Both the position numbers and the translations under genes were made by a program. 64,000 nt of DNA from Flavobacterium sp. 9 (GTDB taxonomy: Bacteria; Bacteroidota; Bacteroidia; Flavobacteriales; Flavobacteriaceae): NCBI RefSeq assembly GCF_002754195.1, contig NZ_PEEU01000001.1, positions 5,766,001 through 5,830,000 of the forward strand, in the 5' to 3' direction. How positions within the stretch are numbered: the first letter of the stretch is position 1; each line of letters opens with the position of its first letter. This document shows, piece by piece, positions 16,937 through 26,135 of this stretch. Below the pieces are notes generated by a model, which saw only the letters and a program-made list of their open reading frames with translations, did not search any database and was not told the origin of the DNA.

Positions 16937-17281
16937 GTGATTAAATTAAAATTGCAGATTATGCGATTACAAAGACAATTATCGCAGGAAGAAATTGCTG
17001 ATTTAATTGGTATGACACAGTCAACTTATAGCCGAAAAGAAAAAGGAGTTACAAATATAACAATGCAGGAATGGATAAAAATTGCTAAAGTTTTAGGTGT
17101 CGAAAAAGACGAAATCTATCAGGCAAGTGTTTCCAAAAAAGACAAACTAAATGTGTCGGAGAATCAAAATCTCTATATTGTTACTTACGTTTTGGAGCAA
17201 ATTGACTTTTTGCAGAGGAAAAATTATGAACTTAAAGAAGAAATAAGAATACTTCAAAATAAAGATGCTGTTTTTAATTAA
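16937..17281 (+). CDS. XRE-family HTH regulator (copy 1)
   Basis: A 114-residue regulator. The HTH lies at about residues 12-45 (QLSQEEIADLIGMTQSTYSR). Residues after 85 form a short coiled coil (FLQRKNYELKEEIRIL). The start is a GTG at 16937 in the context CAGAAGTGATTAAA, which is repeated exactly before copy 2 (start 19642), supporting GTG in both; the ATG at 16961 is the alternative. The first 66 residues are nearly identical to copy 2, which points the other way across the S41 protease gene. Likely a repressor or activator of the neighbouring protease or lanthipeptide genes. Confidence 0.85.
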   Translation: MIKLKLQIMRLQRQLSQEEIADLIGMTQSTYSRKEKGVTNITMQEWIKIAKVLGVEKDEIYQASVSKKDKLNVSENQNLYIVTYVLEQIDFLQRKNYELKEEIRILQNKDAVFN

Positions 17282-17560
17282 CTGATAATGAGTTTATTTA
17301 AAGGCAGGTATGAATAGTTCTGGATTGTATTAAAAATTTTATAAAATATAGGCAATCGGTACTGTCTTTTGATAATATCTTAGTTTTGAAATTAACTTTT
17401 TCCATTCTTCAAGACAATATTCCCTATAAAACATTTACTATTAATATAACTATGAATTGTTTTCTTGGAAATCAATCTGTTCAATAAAATATTTTATTTA
17501 CAAAATGCTCTTTCTAAAAGACATTAATTTGACCATGCAAGTAACTATTTAATCCATTCT

Positions 17561-19252
17561 ATGAAAAAAATTATTCTGCTTTTTATGCTTTTAGCTGGTA
17601 TATATGGATATTCGGCAACATTGAGAACTAGTAATAATTCTTATAACAATGAATTAACTGAAGTTGAAAAACTATATGCAATAGGTAAAGTTTGGGGCTT
17701 TTTGAAATATTATCATCCAAATGTTGCTAATGGCAGCCAAAATTGGGATGATCAACTATTTAAAATTTTACAGGAAACAGAAAAAACACAAACGCAGGAA
17801 GAATTTTCCACTGTTATTTTTGAGTGGATCAACTCTTTGGGAGAAGTTAAAAATAGTGTCAACTTATTAGAGCGATCGTCTAAAAATGATTATTTCGACA
17901 AAAACTTAGGTTTTGCATGGTTTAAGAATAGAAAGTTTTTCTCAAAAGAACTGTCTGAAAAATTAGAAACTATTGAGGCAAATAGATTTCAAGGTCCCAA
18001 TTTTTATGTTTCTTTTCAAACAACGAATCCAAATGCCTCTCCTTTGCAATTTACAAATGAGGTTAAATATTCTAAATTTGAATGGTCTGACAAAAAAATG
18101 AGGCTCTTAGCCTTATTTAGATATTGGAATTATGTTGCTTATTTTTTTCCTTATAAATACCAAATGGATGAAAATTGGGATAAAGTCCTCGTCGATATTT
18201 TGCCGGAATTTATAAATACAAAAAGTGAAATTGAATTTCATTTAGCAATGCGCGAATTATCGATTAAATTAAATGATAGTCACGCATCTATTGGAACAAG
18301 TAAAATGTTTGAAAAATTTGGCGATAAATTTGTACCAGCTGATTTTAAAATTATTAATAAAAAAGCAGTAGTCATAAGTTTGAAAAATGATTCTCTGGCA
18401 ACTATTTCTGATATAAAAGTAGGAGATGTTATTACAAAAGTGAATGGAAAAACCATTGATTTTTTAATTAAGGAGAACAGCAAGTATGTTGAGGGATCTA
18501 ACGAAGCAGCTATTTTGCGAAATATGTATTGGGTGATTTTTAATGGAAAATCAGATTCTCTACAAGTTGAATATAACAGGGAAGGAAAAACAGCCTTAAA
18601 GTATATAAAGCGATATCCCTATCAGAATATAAAAAATAAGGTTGTTGAAAAAGATAAATGGAAATTTTTGGACAATAATGTGGCCTATATTGATATGAGT
18701 GCAATTACAGAAGATGACGTTCCTACAATCATGAAAGAATGCATGAATAGTAAAGCAATTATTTTTGATTTGAGATATAATTCACAGGGTACCAATTATA
18801 TAATATCAGAATATCTGAACCCGGAACCACGAGAATTTGTGAAATTCATCGACAACGATTTAACCACTCCTGGTAGATTTGTCTGGAGAAAAGAAATCGA
18901 GAAATGCGGAAAGATTAATCCTGATTATTACAAAGGAAAGGTCATCATATTAGTAAATGAAGTCACCCAAAGCCATGGTGAATATACTGCAATGAATTTT
19001 CAGACAGCACCATACGCGACTGTTATTGGCTCTCAGACCTCAGGAGCAGATGGAGGAGTGGTACGCTTTGAAATCATAAATGGATTTTGGACACAATTTA
19101 GCAGTTATGGTATTTTTTATCCTAATAAAAAAGAAACCCAGCGAGTTGGAATAGTACCCGATATTAAAGTAAAACAGACTATTTTAGGGATTCAGCAGGG
19201 GAGAGACGAATTCCTTGAAAGAGCTTTGTTATTTGCTCAGACAGGAAATTGA
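17561..19252 (+). CDS. Secreted S41 (tail-specific/tricorn-like) peptidase with PDZ domain
   Basis: A 563-residue protein with a signal peptide (residues 1-20, LLFMLLAGIYGYSA). A helical N-terminal part carries KLYAIGKVWGFLKYYHP, common in Bacteroidota S41 peptidases. A PDZ-like segment (IKVGDVITKVNGKTIDFL) lies near residues 284-302, and the S41 core holds the probable nucleophile Ser471 in VTQSHGEY, then a GSQTSGADGG loop. The enzyme should act in the periplasm or at the cell surface. It lies between two inverted XRE genes and upstream of the lanthipeptide cluster; a role in leader trimming or self-protection is possible, but nothing in the sequence proves it. Confidence 0.87.
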   Translation: MKKIILLFMLLAGIYGYSATLRTSNNSYNNELTEVEKLYAIGKVWGFLKYYHPNVANGSQNWDDQLFKILQETEKTQTQEEFSTVIFEWINSLGEVKNSVNLLERSSKNDYFDKNLGFAWFKNRKFFSKELSEKLETIEANRFQGPNFYVSFQTTNPNASPLQFTNEVKYSKFEWSDKKMRLLALFRYWNYVAYFFPYKYQMDENWDKVLVDILPEFINTKSEIEFHLAMRELSIKLNDSHASIGTSKMFEKFGDKFVPADFKIINKKAVVISLKNDSLATISDIKVGDVITKVNGKTIDFLIKENSKYVEGSNEAAILRNMYWVIFNGKSDSLQVEYNREGKTALKYIKRYPYQNIKNKVVEKDKWKFLDNNVAYIDMSAITEDDVPTIMKECMNSKAIIFDLRYNSQGTNYIISEYLNPEPREFVKFIDNDLTTPGRFVWRKEIEKCGKINPDYYKGKVIILVNEVTQSHGEYTAMNFQTAPYATVIGSQTSGADGGVVRFEIINGFWTQFSSYGIFYPNKKETQRVGIVPDIKVKQTILGIQQGRDEFLERALLFAQTGN

Positions 19253-19321
19253 AAATTAAGGTACCCAGTTTAATTTTTTTCCCAACTCCTGTTTTTTTAA
19301 ATACAGACAAGTTTAGTAGTG

Positions 19322-19642
19322 TTATTTTTGAAGTATTCTTAATTTTTCCTGAAGTTCAAAATTTTCTTTTTGCAAAAAGTTTATTTTCTCCAAAAACTCG
19401 GGAGGAATGTTTAGATTTTCGAACACCTTAAATATGTCTTTTTTGGAAATGCTTGCCTGATAGATTTCATCTTTTTCGACAGCCAAGACTTTAGCAATTT
19501 TTATCCATTCCTGCATTGTTATATTTGTAACTCCTTTTTCTTTTCGACTATAAGTTGACTGAGTCATACCAATTAAATCAGCAATTTCTTCCTGCGATAA
19601 TTGTCTCTTTAATCGCATTTTTTGCAATTTTATTTTAATCAC
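19322..19642 (-). CDS. XRE-family HTH regulator (copy 2)
   Basis: The start is set at GTG 19642 (106 residues) because the sequence CAGAAGTGATTAAA is shared with copy 1; a longer frame from 19693 adds 17 unrelated residues. The HTH is QLSQEEIADLIGMTQSTYSR, and the whole N-terminal two-thirds is close to copy 1, while the tails diverge (coiled coil FLQKENFELQEKLRIL). It is divergent from the lanthipeptide precursor gene, with about 320 nt between them, so it is the best candidate local regulator of that cluster. Confidence 0.85.
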   Translation of the reverse strand: MIKIKLQKMRLKRQLSQEEIADLIGMTQSTYSRKEKGVTNITMQEWIKIAKVLAVEKDEIYQASISKKDIFKVFENLNIPPEFLEKINFLQKENFELQEKLRILQK

Positions 19643-19795
19643 TTCTGAGTGTTTTTTTGTAAGCAATAATACACAATTTATAAGAATATACAAACATATT
19701 GTATGTAATTGAATTTTATTTTTAATTTTTTTTTGTGATATTTTTTATTTGTAATGTAATTAAATGTGTAAAAGGAAATAAATAGTGTGTTAAAA

Positions 19796-19825
19796 TTGCA
19801 TAAAAAATGCATAAGACTTAATTTG
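19796..19825 (+). promoter_or_regulatory. Candidate promoter of the lanthipeptide cluster
   Basis: TTG at 19796-19798 and TAATTTG at 19819-19825 are 20 nt apart. The -7 box lacks one base of TAnnTTTG. If used, the transcript would start near 19832, right at the 5' arm of the hairpin described next. Confidence 0.35.
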
Positions 19826-19830
19826 TATCT

Positions 19831-19911
19831 AACCTATTTTTGAATTCAGTCTTGATTGAAAAATCGACCTGTTTTTATCAAAAGTCGACGTGGTTTAAAA
19901 TAGGTTTTTTT
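19831..19911 (+). promoter_or_regulatory. Structured leader / possible attenuator before lanA
   Basis: AACCTATTTT (19831-19840) pairs with AAAATAGGTT (19897-19906), directly followed by a run of T to 19911; CGAC (19865) and GTCG (19884) can pair inside. This has the form of an intrinsic terminator in the 5' leader about 50 nt before the precursor ATG. Confidence 0.45.
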
Positions 19912-19962
19912 GGTTAAGATGGAACTATAAAAAACAATGTCAAACATCAAACAAAATTAAAG

Positions 19963-20133
19963 ATGAAAAAAAAATTAAGTTTAAAAAGTCTAAAAGTTGT
20001 TAAATTATCAGATCAGGAAAAATCTACAATCACTGGCGGAAGTGGAACTTGCGGAAATTCTGGAGCAAATTCTTGCAACCAGACATCTGTATGGCCAATC
20101 AATTGTTATACTACAATGGTTTTCAGCTGCTAA
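19963..20133 (+). CDS. lanA: Class I lanthipeptide precursor with double-glycine leader
   Basis: A 56-residue peptide. The leader, residues 1-26, is Lys/Leu-rich (LSLKSLKVVKLSDQE) and ends in TGG at 24-26, the pattern of Bacteroidota GG-leader precursors cut by C39 peptidases. The core, residues 27-56, has four Cys (30, 38, 48, 56) and nine Ser/Thr (27, 29, 33, 37, 41, 42, 50, 51, 55), enough for four lanthionine or methyllanthionine rings; it ends in VFSC. A full LanB, a LanC and a C39-peptidase exporter follow on the same strand. A hairpin just after the stop should make this transcript more abundant than the enzymes. The sequence is not one I know as a described lantibiotic. Confidence 0.85.
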   Translation: MKKKLSLKSLKVVKLSDQEKSTITGGSGTCGNSGANSCNQTSVWPINCYTTMVFSC

Positions 20134-20185
20134 AACAAAGTTTCTGAATTTAAGTTAAGTTTAAAACCTGAATTTAAATTTCTAC

Positions 20186-20217
20186 AAAGGGTATTTTCAG
20201 TTTTGAAAATATCCTTT
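20186..20217 (+). terminator. Partial terminator between precursor and biosynthetic genes
   Basis: Fourteen-base arms AAAGGGTATTTTCA / TGAAAATATCCTTT with a GTTT loop; one G-U-type mismatch and only a short T run. This fits a leaky terminator or 3' stabiliser that lets part of the transcription reach the downstream genes. Confidence 0.6.
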
Positions 20218-20288
20218 GATTGAAATTAATAAATAAAATTACTGTCGGGAGAAATCCTGACAACATTTTAAAAAGAAAAAATTATATA

Positions 20289-20672
20289 ATGAAAAAATTC
20301 ATGCTTCTTGTTACCCTTTTTATTGGACTTGCAGGGTATTCTCAAAGTTTAGATTGTGCAAGATTTAAAAATGTAAAATATTATTCTCCGGCTCATCCCG
20401 GACAATATGCTATTATGAAAGATTCGATTCAGGAGAATTACACTAATGATAAATTAGAAATTACCTGGAGTTTAAACTGGTTATCAGAATGTAAATACGA
20501 AGTTGTGTGTACAAAAAATACAGGCTCAGAACCTATACAGCCCGGCGACAGGCTTATATACACAATCATTAATACTGATAATGATTGTTTTACGGTATCT
20601 GTATTATATAAAAATAAAGATAATACCGCTGAGAAAACTTTTCAGAGAGGCTTTTGTATCAAAAAAGATTAG
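20289..20672 (+). CDS. Small secreted protein of unknown function in lanthipeptide cluster
   Basis: The start is set at ATG 20289 (127 residues) because a clear signal peptide begins there (KFMLLVTLFIGLAGYSQS); the longer frame from 20220 runs through the hairpin. The mature part, about 109 residues, has four Cys (in LDCARF, SECKYEVVC, NDCFTV and GFCIKK), probably two disulfides, and a beta-rich pattern. It lies between precursor and LanC on the same strand. No family was recognised. An immunity or binding protein is possible from position only. Confidence 0.7.
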   Translation: MKKFMLLVTLFIGLAGYSQSLDCARFKNVKYYSPAHPGQYAIMKDSIQENYTNDKLEITWSLNWLSECKYEVVCTKNTGSEPIQPGDRLIYTIINTDNDCFTVSVLYKNKDNTAEKTFQRGFCIKKD

Positions 20673-20715
20673 AAATCTTAGTTTTTACATTTAACTAGGT
20701 TAATTTTTTTAGTAT

Positions 20716-21876
20716 ATGGAAGATGCAATATTAAAGGTTGAAAAAAATATTTGGGAATCATTTGAAGGTGAAAACAGGATTGGGCTATTAACAGGTTTAT
20801 CCGGAATGGCTTTTTTTTACAGTAAAATGTATTCAGTTTACAAACTGGATGATTATTTGGTGAAATTAACAACAATTATCGAGAAAGTAAATAATATACT
20901 TGAAAACGAACCATCTATAACTACGTTATGTTCAGGATTAGCCGGATTTGGTCTCGTATTGTTAAGTTTAGAAGATGATATAATTGATATTGATAGAGAA
21001 TATTTTGAAAGTATCGATTCCGTTTTATTAGAAGATTTGAAAAGTAACTGTGAAGCAAATCACTATGATTTCCTCCATGGTTCAATGGGAATTGCAATGT
21101 ATTTCATTGAAAGATGTAAATCTGATAAAAATGAACAAAACATAGCAGAATTAAATCATTTTTCTGAAAATTTACTTTATAAAATAAATAATAACCTGCA
21201 GGAAATTTTAATTTCAGAAGTGGCGTTAGACAGTGATGATCGATTCTGCATTTATTTTGGTATAGCTCATGGAATAGCCGGTTATTTAAATTTTTTACTC
21301 TATCTGCAAAGCAATTTTGCAGAACTAAAATCAGACATCACTTCTTCTTTACAAACGTGTATTTCTTATTTAAAGTCGTATAAAAAGTTTGATGAAAATT
21401 CGAAGCAATTTTATCCAAACTTACTTTTAATACACTCAAATACAATTGTTAATTCAAGATTATCTTGGTGTCAGGGTGATTTTGGAATTGCTAACTCCTT
21501 ATATAATTGTGGAATTTATTTAAATGATACTCATTTAATAAAAGAATCAGAAGAGTTAATAGCATCCTGCCAGAAAATATCTTTTGAAGAATCCTTTGTA
21601 AATGATTTTGGATTATGTCATGGATCTGCAGGAATAGCGATTCAATATCATTTAGCTTCCAAAAAACATGAAACTCTTTTTTCAGAAGATATTCAAAAAT
21701 GGCTAAATATAGTTGAGAGACAAACTTCAAATTATCAGCAATTCTTAGCTTATGAAAAAGGCAGTTATCATTTAGAAACAAATCTTTTAGAAGGCTCAGT
21801 TGGTCTTGGTTTGATCCTGTTAACACTAGAAAACAAGATTGACCACAAGTGGCTTGAGCTGGTGAATTTGCATTAA
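20716..21876 (+). CDS. lanC: LanC-type lanthionine cyclase
   Basis: A 386-residue cyclase that adds Cys thiols to dehydrated Ser/Thr to form thioether rings. The zinc ligands are visible: Cys252 in SWCQGDFG, and Cys301 with His302 in LCHGSAG. GLLTGLSGMAFFY, HGSMGIAMYF and HGIAGYLNF are the other Gly-rich turns of the alpha/alpha barrel. Its length is near the norm for LanC. It stands before LanB with a 47-nt gap. All three metal ligands are present, so the enzyme should be active. Confidence 0.9.
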   Translation: MEDAILKVEKNIWESFEGENRIGLLTGLSGMAFFYSKMYSVYKLDDYLVKLTTIIEKVNNILENEPSITTLCSGLAGFGLVLLSLEDDIIDIDREYFESIDSVLLEDLKSNCEANHYDFLHGSMGIAMYFIERCKSDKNEQNIAELNHFSENLLYKINNNLQEILISEVALDSDDRFCIYFGIAHGIAGYLNFLLYLQSNFAELKSDITSSLQTCISYLKSYKKFDENSKQFYPNLLLIHSNTIVNSRLSWCQGDFGIANSLYNCGIYLNDTHLIKESEELIASCQKISFEESFVNDFGLCHGSAGIAIQYHLASKKHETLFSEDIQKWLNIVERQTSNYQQFLAYEKGSYHLETNLLEGSVGLGLILLTLENKIDHKWLELVNLH

Positions 21877-21923
21877 TAAAGCATTTTACCAACCCTAAAT
21901 TACAATTAATAAACAGCATAAAA

Positions 21924-24779
21924 ATGATTTTTTTTGACGCAATTATCAAGAGAGCTACCAACTTTTCGGTTCAATCATATAGCATTCATAGAAATGATAT
22001 AGTAGATTTTTTTGATGCAAACGATTTATTCCAGCTTTCAGTATTAATTTCTTCAAACAGCCTTTATCATGATGTAAAAAAGAATAAAAGAGACAAGATT
22101 GAAGGTTCATTATCAAAATATTATACGAGAGCGCACTTTAATCCAACGCCTTTTGGATTATTTAGCAGCGTAGGCATTGCAAAATGGGGCACTTCTACAA
22201 AATTGCCCAAATCAAAAAGCATTAAGTTATCTATTACTCACGATAATCTTTTTTTGTCTTTGCACCAGAATAATAAGTTAAAGACAGATTGGAAGGGACT
22301 TAAATATTCAATAAATCCTTCGCTACATTTTTTAAATAATGATAAAATTGGTTTTTATAATTCTGAGGCAAAAAAGAATGATAAAATTGAGATAAATTTT
22401 GTTGAACTTGATTATGATGAGGATTTAAAATGGTTACTGGAAAAATTTAGGCAAAGTACTGATATCGGTCAATTAATCAATGATTTATTATTAGAAGGAT
22501 TTGAAACAGATGAAGTCGAAGTTTATTTACTGCAGTTAATTGATATTGGATTATTGATTGAAAATTTTCTATTTAATCCGTACGGAAAAAAATTAGAAAC
22601 CAATTTTCCGGTTTATTTTTCTGATTTGATAGCCAAAAAAAGTTATCACTTACAGGATAATAATGATGCGAAGTTGTTTAATAATCAATATATTCTGGAA
22701 CAGGATTTGTTTTTCAAAGAAACTGAAAACAAACGCTTTTCGCATTCTATTAATTCTTTTGATTTGCAAATTGGTTCTGTCAATTCGAATATTCAGCCAT
22801 TAATAGAAAAATATATAGATTTTATTTTAAGTTATAATTTTAATACAAAACCTGTTACAGGAAAAATTAACGAATTTATAGCTAAAGTGTCCGAAAGCTA
22901 TAACGATGGTTTTATTCCTTTAAATTCAATATTTAATCCTTATTCGGGAATTCGCTATCAAGATGATAATGCAGATTTTGTTCTAAAACTTCATCAGGAT
23001 ATTTTCCGTAAAATTATAGCATCAACAGAAAAAGAATTATTTCTAAATCTGCCAACAGAAGCAAATATTAGTGAAAAGAAAAAACAGCTTCCGCTTACTT
23101 TTAATGTTTTAGCAGAGATTTTAAAATGTAAAAGTACAGGTGAAGAAATTGTGTTTATGCGAGGTTTAGGCGGTGGTTCTGCGCTCGATATTATTTCGCG
23201 ATTTAGTGAAGTCAATACCGAATTGTGTAAGGAAATAATTAATTATGAAAAGGAGGTTAACAAGAATAAAATCCTTGCGGATGTAAATTGTGTTGGTAAC
23301 TTTAGAAGTATTAATATTTCACCAAAAGAGCAATTATACGACTACTGCATCCCAATCAATACCTCTTATGCAGAAAGTAAAAATCCAATATTTACATCAG
23401 ATATATACGCTTATTTAGAAAGCGGAAAAATGCGTTTGGTATCAAAAGAACATCAAAAAGAGATTAAACCCAAAAAAGTATCAGCGATTAATCCTAAAAT
23501 GTCCGAGTCTGATTTATACAAGTTTTTGTGTGATTTTGAAGTTTATAATGAAGAAATATATGGCATCAATTTCGATTTTAATACTTATTCGTGTTTTAGG
23601 GATTTTATTCCCAGAATATATTTGGAAAGCAATATATTGTTAGCACCAGCTCAAATTCTTTTGGTAGACGATGATTATAGTTTTGAAGAATTTAAAAATT
23701 ATTTTCTTGAAAAAATAGTGAAGTTTGAATTTAGTAAAACAGTTAATTTTTATTATTTAAAAGGAAATTCAATCATTGACACATCCAAAGATGAAGAGCT
23801 GAAAATTATTTACGACAGTCTTAAAACGCGTGATTATTTTTATGTTTCTGAGAATATTTACGAACAATTTCATCCGGCAGTAGAGAATGATTCGGGTAAT
23901 TATGCTCATGAACTGATCTTGAGTGTAAAAAATAGTTATTATAAATCGGAAGAGTTTACAAGAAATATTGTTATAAACAACCATGCAAATACTCATATTC
24001 CGCTGGTTTCTGATTGGATATATTTTGAGGTTTATTGTAATTCTTACGCAGACAATGATATTTTAAAAAGGATATACAGCGAACTCTGTACAGCAAATAA
24101 ATTGACAGAATTTTTCTTTGTTCATTATGACAGCAATGGTCGTCAATTGCGATTACGTTTTAAAACTGATTCGGTTGATAATAAAAGAGATATTATAAAT
24201 TTTGTGGATAATTTGCAGGTAGACAATATGATCAAAAAGTATCAGATTTTACCTTATGCACCAGAAACTTTCAGATATGGAGGTCCTGTATTAATGCGTT
24301 GTGCTGAGTTTATTTTTAATTTGGATAGTAAAGATTTGATAGAAAATGTCATTCTAAAAGATCTCGATTCTGCAGATTATTCTATTGTTGCCATACATAA
24401 AATTATAAATTATCTTGACTTAATTGGCTTCACAAATGATGAGATGATTCATTATTGCGAAAACTGTATTCAAAATTTCTCCAAAGAATTTCAACTGACT
24501 ACAGATTTAAGAAAGAAATTTAATGAAGAATATGCTAAAATAAGGTTCAATGTTGCGACCTATAGTTATACCAGTTTTGTTCATAATAGGGATCTAAAAA
24601 GCAAATTATCAGAAGAGTTAAAGCAAAATACAATTCCGGTTGCTTCTTTTATATGGCTCATAATTCACATGAGTATGAACAGGCATTTTAATGAAAAACA
24701 AAGATTCAATGAATTCAAGTCTTATTATTTGACCAAATGTTATCTGAATCAATTGAAATTTAAAAACTTAGCTAATTAG
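21924..24779 (+). CDS. lanB: Full-length LanB lanthipeptide dehydratase
   Basis: A 951-residue class I dehydratase that uses glutamyl-tRNA to dehydrate Ser and Thr. The opening (YYTRAHFNPTPFGLFSSVG near residues 69-87) is the usual Lant_dehydr_N start. The C-terminal elimination domain (SpaB_C) begins near residue 698 (DWIYFEVYCN) and contains EFFFVHYDSNGRQLRLRF and the RYGGPVLM segment. Both halves are in one chain, unlike the split dehydratases of some other Bacteroidota lanthipeptides such as pinensins. It is followed after 12 nt by the first DUF6734 gene. Confidence 0.9.
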   Translation: MIFFDAIIKRATNFSVQSYSIHRNDIVDFFDANDLFQLSVLISSNSLYHDVKKNKRDKIEGSLSKYYTRAHFNPTPFGLFSSVGIAKWGTSTKLPKSKSIKLSITHDNLFLSLHQNNKLKTDWKGLKYSINPSLHFLNNDKIGFYNSEAKKNDKIEINFVELDYDEDLKWLLEKFRQSTDIGQLINDLLLEGFETDEVEVYLLQLIDIGLLIENFLFNPYGKKLETNFPVYFSDLIAKKSYHLQDNNDAKLFNNQYILEQDLFFKETENKRFSHSINSFDLQIGSVNSNIQPLIEKYIDFILSYNFNTKPVTGKINEFIAKVSESYNDGFIPLNSIFNPYSGIRYQDDNADFVLKLHQDIFRKIIASTEKELFLNLPTEANISEKKKQLPLTFNVLAEILKCKSTGEEIVFMRGLGGGSALDIISRFSEVNTELCKEIINYEKEVNKNKILADVNCVGNFRSINISPKEQLYDYCIPINTSYAESKNPIFTSDIYAYLESGKMRLVSKEHQKEIKPKKVSAINPKMSESDLYKFLCDFEVYNEEIYGINFDFNTYSCFRDFIPRIYLESNILLAPAQILLVDDDYSFEEFKNYFLEKIVKFEFSKTVNFYYLKGNSIIDTSKDEELKIIYDSLKTRDYFYVSENIYEQFHPAVENDSGNYAHELILSVKNSYYKSEEFTRNIVINNHANTHIPLVSDWIYFEVYCNSYADNDILKRIYSELCTANKLTEFFFVHYDSNGRQLRLRFKTDSVDNKRDIINFVDNLQVDNMIKKYQILPYAPETFRYGGPVLMRCAEFIFNLDSKDLIENVILKDLDSADYSIVAIHKIINYLDLIGFTNDEMIHYCENCIQNFSKEFQLTTDLRKKFNEEYAKIRFNVATYSYTSFVHNRDLKSKLSEELKQNTIPVASFIWLIIHMSMNRHFNEKQRFNEFKSYYLTKCYLNQLKFKNLAN

Positions 24780-24791
24780 TTTCTCAATCGA

Positions 24792-26129
24792 ATGAAAATT
24801 ATACAAAGTTTTTGGTCTGGAAATCAAAAAAAAATAGATACTGAATACGGTTGGTGTAAGTCTCAATATCATTGGATGGGATGGATACTTAGTGTAAATC
24901 AATTAGTTAAGTATTATGATAAAGTAGAGCTTTATACAGATGATTTTGGATATGAGATTCTTATTAATAAGCTTCAATTGCCTTATACGAAAGTTCATGT
25001 TGTTTTAAATGACCTTAATGAATATCCGGCAGAACTTTGGGCTCTGGCAAAAATTAAGGTTTATTCGATGCAGGAAGAACCGTTTATTCATGTTGATGGC
25101 GATGTTTTTGTATGGAGCGAGTTTTCAAATAATTTAAAAAAGGCCGCTTTAGTTGCTCAAAATAAGGAAAAAACGACAAATTACTATCATTTTATGTGGA
25201 CTAGTATAGCTCCGTTTTTGTCTTATATACCCGTTGAGATTGAGGATTTTGGCAAGAATGCTTCACATTTAAGTGCTAATATGGGAATTACCGGAGGCAC
25301 TGACATTTCATTTTATAAGCAATATGCAAAAAAGGCTTTTGAGTTTGTTGAAAAAAACAAACAAATCTGGACCGATATAAACCTATTCAACTTTAATATT
25401 TTTTTTGAGCAGGTGCTTTTTTATAAAATGGCCGAGATAAATAGTTTACCGATAGCGTATTTATTCTCTGAAATTTGGGAGGACAATTTATACACAGGAT
25501 TTGGAGATTTTCATCATGTTCCTCACCAAAAAACGTATTTGCATTTATTGGGAGACTTTAAAAGAAATCTATCCGTGTGTAAGGCAATGGAAGGATATAT
25601 AATGAAATTTTATCCTAAAGATTATTCTCAATTAATGAAATTATATCTCTTGAAAGAAGCTGTAATAGGAAAGGAGCATACTTTAAATGATAAGGTTGTA
25701 GCCGAATTATCTGAAGAATTTGAGTTGGAGGTTCAAAAAAATAAATTTTCAGAATCTCATTTTCTTTTAAAAAGAGACCTTAATAATGTTGGTTTAAATA
25801 GGGAATATAAAAAATTTCTGGAAGAAGAAAATGATTTTAAAGTGGTTCGTTTGCCCGGTTTTAATATTGTTGAAAAAGATGAAATAAAAACACTGGAAAT
25901 AGAGGAGTATAATTCAGATTTAAGAATTTTTGAGTTAGATCAGGTAGATGAAATACTTATGGAGGTATTGCTTGTTCCAATATCTTATTTCGATCTTATC
26001 GACGAAATGAACTTGTATTTAGAAGATGAGAACGATCAGGATTCCGTACAAGAAATGGCAGCTGTTATTAAGGGTAAAATTGAAATTTACATCACTTTAA
26101 AAATTATAGGTATTTACAGTTTTAATTAA
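24792..26129 (+). CDS. DUF6734 glycosyltransferase-like protein (copy 1)
   Basis: A 445-residue protein. The N-terminal 290 residues match the DUF6734 pattern: KIIQSFWSGNQ at the start, YHWMGWILSVNQL, VELYTDDFGYEIL, LPYTKVHVVL and PFIHVDGDVFVW. The D102-G-D104 motif after a hydrophobic strand is like the metal-binding DxD of GT-A glycosyltransferases. The last 110 residues form a separate acidic helical region (EILMEVLLVPISYFDLIDE, EDENDQDSVQEM). It lies between LanB and the exporter and is followed 6 nt later by a paralogue. Modifying the precursor with a sugar is plausible; the activity of this family is unproven. Confidence 0.75.
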   Translation: MKIIQSFWSGNQKKIDTEYGWCKSQYHWMGWILSVNQLVKYYDKVELYTDDFGYEILINKLQLPYTKVHVVLNDLNEYPAELWALAKIKVYSMQEEPFIHVDGDVFVWSEFSNNLKKAALVAQNKEKTTNYYHFMWTSIAPFLSYIPVEIEDFGKNASHLSANMGITGGTDISFYKQYAKKAFEFVEKNKQIWTDINLFNFNIFFEQVLFYKMAEINSLPIAYLFSEIWEDNLYTGFGDFHHVPHQKTYLHLLGDFKRNLSVCKAMEGYIMKFYPKDYSQLMKLYLLKEAVIGKEHTLNDKVVAELSEEFELEVQKNKFSESHFLLKRDLNNVGLNREYKKFLEEENDFKVVRLPGFNIVEKDEIKTLEIEEYNSDLRIFELDQVDEILMEVLLVPISYFDLIDEMNLYLEDENDQDSVQEMAAVIKGKIEIYITLKIIGIYSFN

Positions 26130-26135
26130 AAAAAA

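Noticed and set aside
19741..19962. A second precursor peptide before lanA
   Set aside because: No open frame with a GG leader; the region holds promoter and hairpin only.
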